This document shows, in pieces, positions 36,942-44,759 of a stretch of DNA of 64,000 nucleotides. The position numbers and the translations under genes are program-made. The DNA lies in assembly GCF_000741535.1 (NCBI RefSeq), contig NZ_JGYQ01000002.1, positions 151,941-215,940 on the forward strand, read 5' to 3'. The notes beneath the pieces are model-generated. The model was not told where the DNA came from and ran no database searches. It worked only from the letters and a program-made list of their open reading frames with translations. Each line of letters begins with the position of its first letter. Position 1 is the stretch's first letter. Source of the stretch: Bifidobacterium boum. Lineage in GTDB: Bacteria; Actinomycetota; Actinomycetes; Actinomycetales; Bifidobacteriaceae.

Positions 36942-37892
36942 TTAGTCGCGCAACGCTGTGCCAGTCAGCTCAAGGAACACATCGTTGAGTGTCGGCGGCT
37001 GTGAGGTGACGCGCCCGGGACGGATGTTCCCACGCCGCAGCACGTCAAGCACGTCGACCAGATTGTGTTCGCCATGCTTGCAACGGATGTCCAGCGTATC
37101 GCCACTCGCTTTCACTTCGAGGACGAATGGAAGGTTACGGATCCCTGCTGGCACGCTCCCACCCAGACCGGCGGCCTCGATGGTTATGCGTTCCCCGGTG
37201 GCGATCTGGGCTTTGAGCTCGTCCGCAGTACCGAGCGCCAGATGTCGGCCGTGGTCCATGATCAGGATGCGGTCGCAGATCAGTTCGACCTCCTCCATGT
37301 AGTGGCTGGTGTAGACGACGGTCGCGCCCTCGCGGTTGAGGCGTTTGATGCCTTCGAGAATCGCGTTGCGGCTTTGCGGGTCTACGGCCACGGTCGGCTC
37401 GTCGAAGAAGATGAGTTCCGGCCGGTGGGCAATCCCACAGGCGATGTTAAGCCGGCGAAGCAGACCTCCAGAGAGTTTCTTCGGCCGGTAGCGCCTGAAT
37501 TCCGTGAGCCCGACGAACCCTATCGCCTCGTCGACCAGCTGCTTGCGACGCTTGCGGTCCTTGACATACAGGGAGCAGAAGTAATCGATGTTTTCCTCGA
37601 CGCTAAGCTCATCGAATACGGCGATCTCCTGGGGCACAATGCCAATCCGTCGACGTAGCTCATAGGCGGACGGGGTCATCTGCTCGCCCAGCACACGGAT
37701 GTCGCCCGCCTCGAAATCCAGCAATCCCAGAATGCAGCTGATCGCCGTGGTCTTGCCAGAGCCGTTCGGTCCGAGCAGACCGAAAATCTCGCCTCGGCGC
37801 ACCTGAAGGTCGAAACCGTCAAGCGCGAGCATGTCCCCGTAGCGTTTGACCAAGTGTCTGACGTTCAAGGCGGTGTCGTTCGTATCGTTCAT
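36942..37892 (-). CDS. ABC exporter ATP-binding protein
   Basis: A 316-residue ATPase. Walker A is GLLGPNGSGKTT (about 39-50), the Q-loop IGIVPQEIAVFDEL, the signature LSGGLLRRLNIACG and Walker B LIFFDEPTVAVDP. A family C-terminal extension ends in PPTLNDVFLELTGTALRD, as in drug/lipid ABC-2 exporters. The usual Q of the signature (LSGGQ) is L. It heads the operon with two permeases and is divergent from the glycosylase gene. Confidence 0.92.
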   Translation of the reverse strand: MNDTNDTALNVRHLVKRYGDMLALDGFDLQVRRGEIFGLLGPNGSGKTTAISCILGLLDFEAGDIRVLGEQMTPSAYELRRRIGIVPQEIAVFDELSVEENIDYFCSLYVKDRKRRKQLVDEAIGFVGLTEFRRYRPKKLSGGLLRRLNIACGIAHRPELIFFDEPTVAVDPQSRNAILEGIKRLNREGATVVYTSHYMEEVELICDRILIMDHGRHLALGTADELKAQIATGERITIEAAGLGGSVPAGIRNLPFVLEVKASGDTLDIRCKHGEHNLVDVLDVLRRGNIRPGRVTSQPPTLNDVFLELTGTALRD

Positions 37893-38026
37893 GATTCCAT
37901 TGTGTCATGCCGACACGCCGAACACGGGGAAATTAGGCGAGGGTTCGCGAGCCTGTCAGTTGCCGTCCATATCAAGGAAGACGATGGTGGCAGCCGGCGC
38001 GTACGCGCCGGACGAAAGGAAGCAGC

Positions 38027-39160
38027 ATGGCACGGATCTGCGACGAAATCGACGACGAGAACTGCAACAGGAACGCATTCCCCATGGAATTGCTCATCCG
38101 CGGCGCCGATGAGGCGGCGGCGGGGCTGCTCGGCTGCCTGCTGGTTCGCGACTGGCCGGACGGCACGCATAGCGCGGTACGCATCGTGGAGACAGAAGCC
38201 TATGACCAGAACGACCCGGCGAGCCACACGTATCATGGCCGCAGTGAACGCAATCGGGCGATGTTCGGTCCGGCGGGCCATGCGTACGTGTATTTCACGT
38301 ACGGCATGCACTATTGCGTGAATGTGACCGCGGGCGCGGACGGCTTCGGATGCGGGGTGCTGATCCGGGCGGGCGAACCGGTCGAAGGCGTCGAACATAT
38401 GACGCAACTACGTGGCGGACGCACGGGCGCCCAACTGACCAACGGGCCGGCAAAACTCTGTCAGGCGCTCGCCATTGACAAATCCTTGTACGGCCATGAT
38501 TTGCGCATGCCACCGCTGCGGCTGGTACGGGCGTCGCTCAAGGAAGGCGAGCGGATTGGCTGCACGCCCCGCATCGGTATCAGCAAGGCGGCGGACCGGC
38601 CAAGACGCCTGATTATCATGGGCAATCCGTATGTGTCGAAAAGCCCGTTGAACGCGAAAGCCGTGCCGCTGGACGCTGCCGGGCCGATGCATGGGACACA
38701 AGCGAAAGGGACACAAGCAATGCAAACAAAGCAAACGGTTGCAGACGACAACGGCGACAACGGCGGCAGCACCAGCTGCGATGTGAGAATCCGCCGTGTA
38801 TACGAGGAACCGTCCGCTGACGACGGGCTGCGCGTGCTGGTCGACCGGCTGTGGCCGCGCGGCAGGTCCAAGCAAAGCGCACACGTGGACGTGTGGATCA
38901 AGGATATCGCCCCATCCAAGGAGCTGCGCACATGGTTCGGGCATATCCCCGAACGGTTCGACGAGTTCGCCTCCCGCTACCGCGAAGAGTTGGACGCCAA
39001 CCCGGAAGCGGTCAGCCGCCTGCGCGAGCTCATCGCCGGTCATCCCCGCGTCACGCTCCTGTACGGCGCCAAAGACAACGAGCGCAACAACGCGGTCGTC
39101 CTGCGCAAGTATCTGCTCGACACGCAGGTCTCACAACAGGAAGCGAACACAAGGAAGTAA
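38027..39160 (+). CDS. 3-methyladenine DNA glycosylase fused to DUF488
   Basis: A 377-residue two-domain protein. Residues about 18-205 are the AAG/MPG fold that removes alkylated purines, with VRIVETEAYD (catalytic Glu E55), the SHTYHGRSERNRAMFG loop and YVYFTYGMHYCVNV. A Gln/Thr linker then leads to DUF488 (about 253-370) with VLVDRLWPRGRSKQ and WIKDIAPSKELRTWFGH. DUF488 is small and of unknown function, usually a separate protein. GGAAGGAAGCAGC precedes the ATG. The single frame runs through both domains without interruption. Confidence 0.9.
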   Translation: MARICDEIDDENCNRNAFPMELLIRGADEAAAGLLGCLLVRDWPDGTHSAVRIVETEAYDQNDPASHTYHGRSERNRAMFGPAGHAYVYFTYGMHYCVNVTAGADGFGCGVLIRAGEPVEGVEHMTQLRGGRTGAQLTNGPAKLCQALAIDKSLYGHDLRMPPLRLVRASLKEGERIGCTPRIGISKAADRPRRLIIMGNPYVSKSPLNAKAVPLDAAGPMHGTQAKGTQAMQTKQTVADDNGDNGGSTSCDVRIRRVYEEPSADDGLRVLVDRLWPRGRSKQSAHVDVWIKDIAPSKELRTWFGHIPERFDEFASRYREELDANPEAVSRLRELIAGHPRVTLLYGAKDNERNNAVVLRKYLLDTQVSQQEANTRK

Positions 39161-39227
39161 GCATAACCCCCGACGCTGCCGGTCAACGACACCCCAAGCA
39201 TCACCCCACCACCGGCGCACTCCCCTC

Positions 39228-39375
39228 ACAAACTAGCTACGCCAACTGCCTCGTCAGCGTAACCAGTTTGTACAACATCACAAACCAGTTACGCGGAGAG
39301 CCCCATCAGCGTAACCAGTTTGTACCCGCTCACAAACTGGTTACGCTTAGCACCACGTTACCGTAGACAGTTTGT
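39228..39375. repeat. Tandem 52-bp units of inverted 15-mers
   Basis: The 15-mer gcgtaaccagtttgt occurs at 39257-39271 and 39309-39323, exactly 52 bases apart. Its inverse occurs at 39332-39346 (perfect), 39280-39294 (two changes) and 39228-39242 (two or three changes), also 52 apart. A decayed further copy lies near 39358-39375. Adjacent opposite copies can fold into hairpins. The array fills the gap between the glycosylase-DUF488 gene and the end of the feo operon. No gene is seen in 39161-39423. Confidence 0.85.
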
Positions 39376-39423
39376 GGGGAGGGGTGGGTGCCGGATCGGT
39401 TTTGTGGGCTTTCTGCGGTTTCG

Positions 39424-39747
39424 CTATGCCTTGGCGCGTCTTTTTCTACGCAGTTGGACCGGTTTGAGCGGACAGCCTGCGCATAGCGGGGAATCCGGGT
39501 CCGGGTCGCAGCCGCCGGTGGCGCAGCCGTGCGATCCGCGCCACGTAACCAGATCAATTGCACCCTCAGCTTCCAGACTTTCGGCGACCTGCCGCACGAA
39601 ATCCGCCGGCATACCGAGCACGCGAGCGCATGCGGCGATATCAAGCCCCTGCCGAATCATCACCGCAACCCTGCCGCGGACACCGGTAGGCATGCGGCGA
39701 ACGGTGTGTTTGGCGGTTTCCGCGGCAGTATCCATACCAGCACCCAT
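39424..39747 (-). CDS. feoC: FeoC-like winged-helix protein
   Basis: A 107-residue protein. A winged helix-turn-helix (VMIRQGLDIAACARVLGMPADFV) is followed by the cysteine cluster CATGGCDPDPDSPLCAGCP, pattern C-x4-C-x8-C-x2-C, consistent with an iron-sulfur site as in FeoC. It starts immediately after the feoB stop, with the basic tail LRRKRRAKA at the end. It probably regulates FeoB stability or expression. Start could also be ATG 39735. Confidence 0.75.
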   Translation of the reverse strand: MGAGMDTAAETAKHTVRRMPTGVRGRVAVMIRQGLDIAACARVLGMPADFVRQVAESLEAEGAIDLVTWRGSHGCATGGCDPDPDSPLCAGCPLKPVQLRRKRRAKA

Positions 39748-42036
39748 TCACATCACCAGCCTGAGCAGTTGGAATGCAACCACCGCAAGCACATACGCTA
39801 CCGCCAGCCCCAGCGCGACACTGCCTGCAGCGACACGCCCGCCGAACTGGCGTTTCAATTCGGCCACCGTCGCCAGACATGGCGTGTAGGCAAGCACGAA
39901 CAAGAGGAACGCGATCGCCGCGGCGCGCCCATGCCCACCGGAGGATTCATCGAAGGATTCGCGCAGTTTGCTCCCGAGCGCCCCCTGTCCCTGCTGTTGT
40001 TCGGATTGGTCGTCCGTGCCGGAGATGCTGTAGGACTGGGACATCGAGCCAACCACTACCTCCTTGGCGACGAACCCGGTGAGCAGGGCGGCCGAAGCAT
40101 GCCAGTCGTCGAATCCGGCGGGCGCGAACACGGGCGCCACCGCGTCGGCGACCACACCGTAGGCCGAATCATGCACATCCTCGACGTTTCCGAAGCTCCC
40201 CGCACCCGCCGTAGCCGGAACGGAGGCGAGCAGCCATAGCACAATGATCACGCTGATGATGATCGAGCTCGCCCCACGCAGGAAGCCCCACAGCCGGATG
40301 AGCACGGACCGGACCAGTGCCACGGCTTTCGGCCACTGGTAGGGCGGCAGCACCATGGCAAACGGTTCAGGCTTCAAATCGCGGAACACAGTGTGACGCA
40401 ACAGCACGCCAATCGCCAGAATCAACACAATCGAGATGACATACATGAGAAAGACGACCAAGCCCGCCGTGGAACGGAAGAACGCGTACGCGAGCACGAG
40501 ATACACGGATAGTCGCGCGGAACATGAGGCGAACGGTATCAGCATGCCGACCATAACGCGCTGCCGCGAATCAGTGAGCGTACGGGTGGCCGCAAGTCCC
40601 GGCAGATTGCAGCCGAAACCGACGACAATCGGCAGGAACGCACGCCCGTCAAGTCCCAGGGCACGCATCAGACGGTCCATGACGAACGCGGCGCGCGCCA
40701 AATACCCGCAATCCTCCAGCAGAGACAGCATGATGAACATGATGCCCATCGGCGGGATGAACGTAGCTACGGTGATGACGCCATCAAGCAGACCGTCCAC
40801 GATCAGCCCGTGCACCCAACCGCTCGTGGCGTCCGGACCAAACAACGACATAACCGCGTCGATCCCGTCGGTCAGCCACCCGCGCACAGTCACGTCAAAC
40901 CAGTCTTGCATCGGGCCGGCGAGCGTGGTGGTCGCCTGGAACACCAAATACATGACTGCAAGGAACACCGGCACACCCAGCCACGGGTTAAGCAATACGC
41001 GGTCGATACGGTCGGACACCGTCTCCCGCCCGGCATGGTCCAGACCGAGCCGGTGGATGATGCCGGCAGCCCAGTCGAAGCGGCGATCGGCGCCCTCACG
41101 AACCATGGCGGCGAGTTCCTCGTCGCTGCCGGCGTGCATCGGCTGCAAGCCGTGCGGAAGCGGTGTGCCGTCGAAATTTCCGGCGACCGTGCGCATAAGC
41201 GAATCGGTTCCCTCGCCGGTACGCGGATCGATCGCGATCACCGGCACGCCGTCAAGCGCCTGTGACAACGTTTGCGGGTCGATTTCGTCGCCTTGGCGGC
41301 GGGCCAGATCGTTCATCGACAACGCGACAACGACGGGCCGGCCCAGTTCAAGCACGCCTGCGAGAAAGTACAGGGACCGGACAAGATTGGTGGCGTCCAG
41401 CACGGCCACCAGCGCATCGGGTGTCGGCATGCCGTCAATCCCGGCGGCGGCCTGCGCGGCAACCCGCTCATCCGGCGACTGCGGGAGCAGCGAGTACGTG
41501 CCGGGCGTATCGATGATGTCCCAGATGCCCGCGGAAGATTCGGGAATGCCCGGTTTGCCGGTCATGTCCAGACGCCCGCGCTCAACAAGCACCGTGGTGC
41601 CCGGCGCGTTCATTACGCGCGCGCCAGCGCCCAGCAGCGCGTTGAACAGTGTGGATTTGCCGACGTTGGGGTTGCCGACAAAGACCACGCGTCGTGCGGT
41701 TTCGCCAGTCAACTTATGCCCGCCGCTGGAACCGTGGTGGCAGTCCGCATCCGCGTCGGCATTAGGCGCGCGGCCGAATCGAATGGCGTTAAACAGCCGT
41801 TCCAGCCTTCCTCGGACGGTCGGAGACGGCATCGACATGATGTCGTCGTGTCCGCCGTGCTGCCCGTCAGGCTGCCCGCCGTGCTGGGAATGTCCACAAT
41901 GCCCGCAATGCCCGTTATGCCCGTCGGGCCCAGTATCCCAGGTATGAGCAGGTTTGGATTCGCCGTCGCCATGCCCGCAACACGCGGCGCATCCGGCGGT
42001 ATTCGTCGATTCTTCAGACTTGATATCCGCGCTCAT
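39748..42036 (-). CDS. feoB: Ferrous iron transporter B
   Basis: The Fe(II) permease with a G-protein domain, 762 residues. Residues 1-75 are a Cys/His-rich head (CAACCGHGDG, GHNGHCGHCGHSQHGG), a likely metal-binding addition. The G domain has GNPNVGKSTLFNALLG, DTPGTYSLLP and, for G4, SMND in place of NxxD. The membrane part follows, with gates GFGCNLPGLAATRTL and PFASCSARLSVY. It overlaps feoA by ATGA, with GGAG upstream, and is followed directly by the FeoC-like gene. Confidence 0.95.
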   Translation of the reverse strand: MSADIKSEESTNTAGCAACCGHGDGESKPAHTWDTGPDGHNGHCGHCGHSQHGGQPDGQHGGHDDIMSMPSPTVRGRLERLFNAIRFGRAPNADADADCHHGSSGGHKLTGETARRVVFVGNPNVGKSTLFNALLGAGARVMNAPGTTVLVERGRLDMTGKPGIPESSAGIWDIIDTPGTYSLLPQSPDERVAAQAAAGIDGMPTPDALVAVLDATNLVRSLYFLAGVLELGRPVVVALSMNDLARRQGDEIDPQTLSQALDGVPVIAIDPRTGEGTDSLMRTVAGNFDGTPLPHGLQPMHAGSDEELAAMVREGADRRFDWAAGIIHRLGLDHAGRETVSDRIDRVLLNPWLGVPVFLAVMYLVFQATTTLAGPMQDWFDVTVRGWLTDGIDAVMSLFGPDATSGWVHGLIVDGLLDGVITVATFIPPMGIMFIMLSLLEDCGYLARAAFVMDRLMRALGLDGRAFLPIVVGFGCNLPGLAATRTLTDSRQRVMVGMLIPFASCSARLSVYLVLAYAFFRSTAGLVVFLMYVISIVLILAIGVLLRHTVFRDLKPEPFAMVLPPYQWPKAVALVRSVLIRLWGFLRGASSIIISVIIVLWLLASVPATAGAGSFGNVEDVHDSAYGVVADAVAPVFAPAGFDDWHASAALLTGFVAKEVVVGSMSQSYSISGTDDQSEQQQGQGALGSKLRESFDESSGGHGRAAAIAFLLFVLAYTPCLATVAELKRQFGGRVAAGSVALGLAVAYVLAVVAFQLLRLVM

Positions 42037-42458
42037 GATTGTTCTCCATGCGTGTTGGGTTCCGCTGGCCGGACGGTGATGGATTGGGCGGTGGCCGCAT
42101 CGACAGCGATTCTGCCCGTGCCGATGGCGATGACACGTCCTCCGAAATTCGACCGCTGGGTGACACGCACCAAGCCGCCCGCCCTGATGCCGAGTTCCAG
42201 CATGCGCAACACATGCCGTTCATCCATGCGCACGCCGGTGACCCGCATATCCTGCCCCACCGGGCATTCTTCCAACGTCCACTCGCGTGCGGCATCGAAG
42301 CCAATGCCAGAGCCTGTGCCGTTACCGGGCTGGGAGCCGTTTCCACCGCCGGGTTCACCATCGGAATCGAAACCGGTACGATGTGCCGGTTTTCCCGCAT
42401 GTGAAGCTGCTGCCGGGTCATGTGGGTGTGGGCTGTGTGTGCCTGGTTCTCGTTTCAT
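42033..42458 (-). CDS. feoA: FeoA-domain protein
   Basis: A small SH3-like partner of FeoB. The 141-residue product has a His/Pro/Gly-rich N-terminal half (HSPHPHDPAAASHAG) and a FeoA domain (about 62-135) with LEECPVGQDMRVTGV, RMLELGIRAGGLVRV and GGRVIAIGTGRIAVDAATA. Start ATG 42458 lacks a good ribosome site, so the start is uncertain; the open frame extends to 42497. The stop overlaps the feoB start (ATGA), so feoABC is one operon. Confidence 0.87.
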   Translation of the reverse strand: MKREPGTHSPHPHDPAAASHAGKPAHRTGFDSDGEPGGGNGSQPGNGTGSGIGFDAAREWTLEECPVGQDMRVTGVRMDERHVLRMLELGIRAGGLVRVTQRSNFGGRVIAIGTGRIAVDAATAQSITVRPAEPNTHGEQS

Positions 42459-42497
42459 CACGTACCGACAATAACCGGCATGACACCGATTGCACAA

Positions 42498-42962
42498 GAC
42501 TTTTTAGGAAAATAGCGTATTTTTACGTTCGCCCCTTTTCTGCGAAAACCACCGATGCCACCTACTGCCGGCGCCCATCCGCCCCCGGCACCGTCCACCC
42601 CCGGTGCGTAGAGTATGACCGTCTTCCGCGCTGAATGAGGTGACGCACCACGCCCCATGGGATCGGCGACGAAAACATGCCCCACTCGCAGCGCCCAATG
42701 CTAACGCAGCGCCCAAAGCGCCAGTAGCACCGCCGACAACGTCTGCACCCGCGCAAACCGCGCCTCCTGCAAACCCGATACCGGCCGGCACGCGCGAGCA
42801 GGCAAGCCGCCGCACAACAGACGACACATGACAGCGCATAGCAACGTATCGGTCCGGACACGGCTCACGACCTGTGACGGCAACCGACGATGCACGACGG
42901 CAAACGACGATAAACGATGACAGATGACGACAAATGACGACAACGCCACGACAAGGAGCACG
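42498..42962. other. Gene-free interval between feoA and the MFS gene
   Basis: No convincing gene. Positions 42640-42831 hold a short Pro/Ala-rich open frame from a GTG without a ribosome site, probably chance. Positions 42838-42950 consist of short imperfect repeats of acgacg/gatgacgac type, directly before the MFS ribosome site. Confidence 0.5.
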
Positions 42963-44432
42963 ATGCCCGAAAGCACACAGCAACAACCGAAACCCGCAGA
43001 CAGCACGGAGCATAACCCCGACCTGCGCCCCGCAAACCGCGACACAGCCGACTCCCCCGTCCCTTGGCGCACGCGCGCGGCCATCGCGTCCATCGGCATG
43101 CTCTCCTTCGTCGGGATTCTCATCGAAACCTCGATGACCGTGGACTTCCCGGTGCTCATCCGCAGCATGCATGTACCGCTGACCACCGTGCAATGGCTCG
43201 CCACCGGGTATCTGCTGCTGGTGACTATCGTCATGGGCAGCACCGCATACTTGCTCAAACGGTTCAATCCCCGCGCACTGTTCTTCTTCGCGCTCGCCAC
43301 GAGTATCATCGGCTCGCTCATCTGCCTGGTTGCCCCCGGATTCGCCCTGCTGCTGTTCGGGCGCATGCTCCAGGCAATCGCCACAGGCATCGCCACACCC
43401 CTGATGTTCCAGACGATTTTCACCCAAGTACCCGTACGCAAGCTCGGCGTGTACACCGGCTTCGCCGCCGTGATCATCTCCTTGGCACCGGCGCTCGGAC
43501 CCTCGTATGGCGGCATTATGACCAGCGTATGGTCTTGGCGCGCGATTTTCGTAGGCGTCCTCCCCCTGTTCGTATGCATCGGCATCGCCGGCTCGTTCAC
43601 CATCCACGGTACGGCGCCGGGTGTTGACGGCCAACGCTTTGACATCATCGGGCTCACGGTCTTGTCCTGCGTGTTCTTGGGATTGCTTGTCGCAGTCAAC
43701 GAGGCCGGACGGGGCGGCTGGCTGTCCCCGCGGTTCTGGATCGGCCTGCTCATCGTGCTGGCATTGATAGCCGTCATGGTGTGGCATGCCCGTCATGGCG
43801 CGCGCAGGCTGTTCGATTATTCGATTCTGGACAACCGGATGGTGAGACTGCGTCTGTTCTCATATTTCGGCATGCAGTTCATCAATATCGGCATTTCGAT
43901 TGTGTTCCCGCTTTACGTGCAGGACGTACTCGGCGATTCCGCGATGACAGTGGGTCTTATGCTGCTGCCGGGTTCGCTGATCGGTTCGTTTGCCGCACCC
44001 TTCGCCGGACAGGCCTACGACCGTTCCGGTTTGCGCCGGCCGATCACCGTCAGCATCACGCTCATGGTACTGGCGTTGGGATTGCTCACGGGGTTCGCCG
44101 AATCGCTGACCGTTGTGTTGACCGGCATCTTCTATGCGCTGCTCAGAATCGGTTTCAATATCGGATTCGGCATCACGATGTCCGACGCAAGTAAATATGT
44201 CGCGCCGCGGCAGAAGTCCGACCAGAACTCCTTGTTCTCGATGATGCAGCAATTCGCCGGTTCACTCGGCACCGCGGTCATGAGTGCGGTGATCGCCGCG
44301 CAGACCCTGCACATGCCTGTAAGTTCTGCAACTGTGAGTGGCAGCCGTATCGATTTCATCATCCTGCTGGTGTTGGCGCTGGCGATCGGTGCTTGTGTCG
44401 CTATCTCCTTCCGCGTGCAGCGGGAAGCGTAA
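42963..44432 (+). CDS. MFS multidrug exporter, DHA2 type
   Basis: A 489-residue proton-driven exporter with about 14 transmembrane helices, of the EmrB/QacA group. Visible motifs are LIETSMTVDFPVLIRSM in helix 1, VQWLATGYLLLVTIVM, LFGRMLQAIATGIATPL (motif B) and GFAAVIISLAPALGPSYGG (motif C, antiporter). ATG 42963 follows AAGGAGCACG; the upstream in-frame ATG at 42924 lies in repeats and lacks a ribosome site. It stands alone, so substrate is unknown. Confidence 0.9.
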   Translation: MPESTQQQPKPADSTEHNPDLRPANRDTADSPVPWRTRAAIASIGMLSFVGILIETSMTVDFPVLIRSMHVPLTTVQWLATGYLLLVTIVMGSTAYLLKRFNPRALFFFALATSIIGSLICLVAPGFALLLFGRMLQAIATGIATPLMFQTIFTQVPVRKLGVYTGFAAVIISLAPALGPSYGGIMTSVWSWRAIFVGVLPLFVCIGIAGSFTIHGTAPGVDGQRFDIIGLTVLSCVFLGLLVAVNEAGRGGWLSPRFWIGLLIVLALIAVMVWHARHGARRLFDYSILDNRMVRLRLFSYFGMQFINIGISIVFPLYVQDVLGDSAMTVGLMLLPGSLIGSFAAPFAGQAYDRSGLRRPITVSITLMVLALGLLTGFAESLTVVLTGIFYALLRIGFNIGFGITMSDASKYVAPRQKSDQNSLFSMMQQFAGSLGTAVMSAVIAAQTLHMPVSSATVSGSRIDFIILLVLALAIGACVAISFRVQREA

Positions 44433-44759
44433 GCCGGCGGATACACGGGCAAAACCGCCCCCGTCGGCTCCTGCCTGCATGCACCGGACTGATACAACGG
44501 AATACCGCACGCACGCACCGCCATCTGCGGTATCTGTAGTACCTGCTCAGAACTATCTCATCTATTTGTGTGCGTCATCACCCGATACCACGAGTAGCAT
44601 CGTTGATATTCCACGGCCGATACTTGCGATATCGACTTTCATGAACACAGATAGAGCAGATACGCTCCGGGAGGTACTACAGAAAGGCGAGATGCTCGCC
44701 GGAAGTACCGCAGATAAGCGAAGTTCCGTGCTACCAACCACCGCGTCCCCGTCACTCAC
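44433..44759. repeat. Gene-free interval with inverted repeat copies
   Basis: The segments atctgcggta (44523-44532) and tgtagtacc (44535-44543) recur as reverse complements at 44706-44715 and 44673-44681. In the second copy about 24 bases, including a ggcgag/ctcgcc hairpin (44686-44700), separate the two. The interval lies between convergent MFS and ABC-F genes. A 65-codon frame on the reverse strand has no good start and looks like chance. Confidence 0.55.

Noticed and set aside
39228..39375. CRISPR array
   Set aside because: Repeats alternate in orientation, the 52-base units themselves are alike, and no cas gene is present.
42640..42831. Pro/Ala-rich small protein
   Set aside because: GTG start without ribosome site, no clear coding bias, and low-complexity composition.
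42504..43796. 430-codon minus-strand frame over the MFS gene
   Set aside because: Low-complexity translation with no family features; the MFS exporter is on the plus strand with a good ribosome site.
44562..44759. 65-codon gene after the ABC-F gene
   Set aside because: Start overlaps the ABC-F stop without a ribosome site, no family match, and it lies across inverted repeats.
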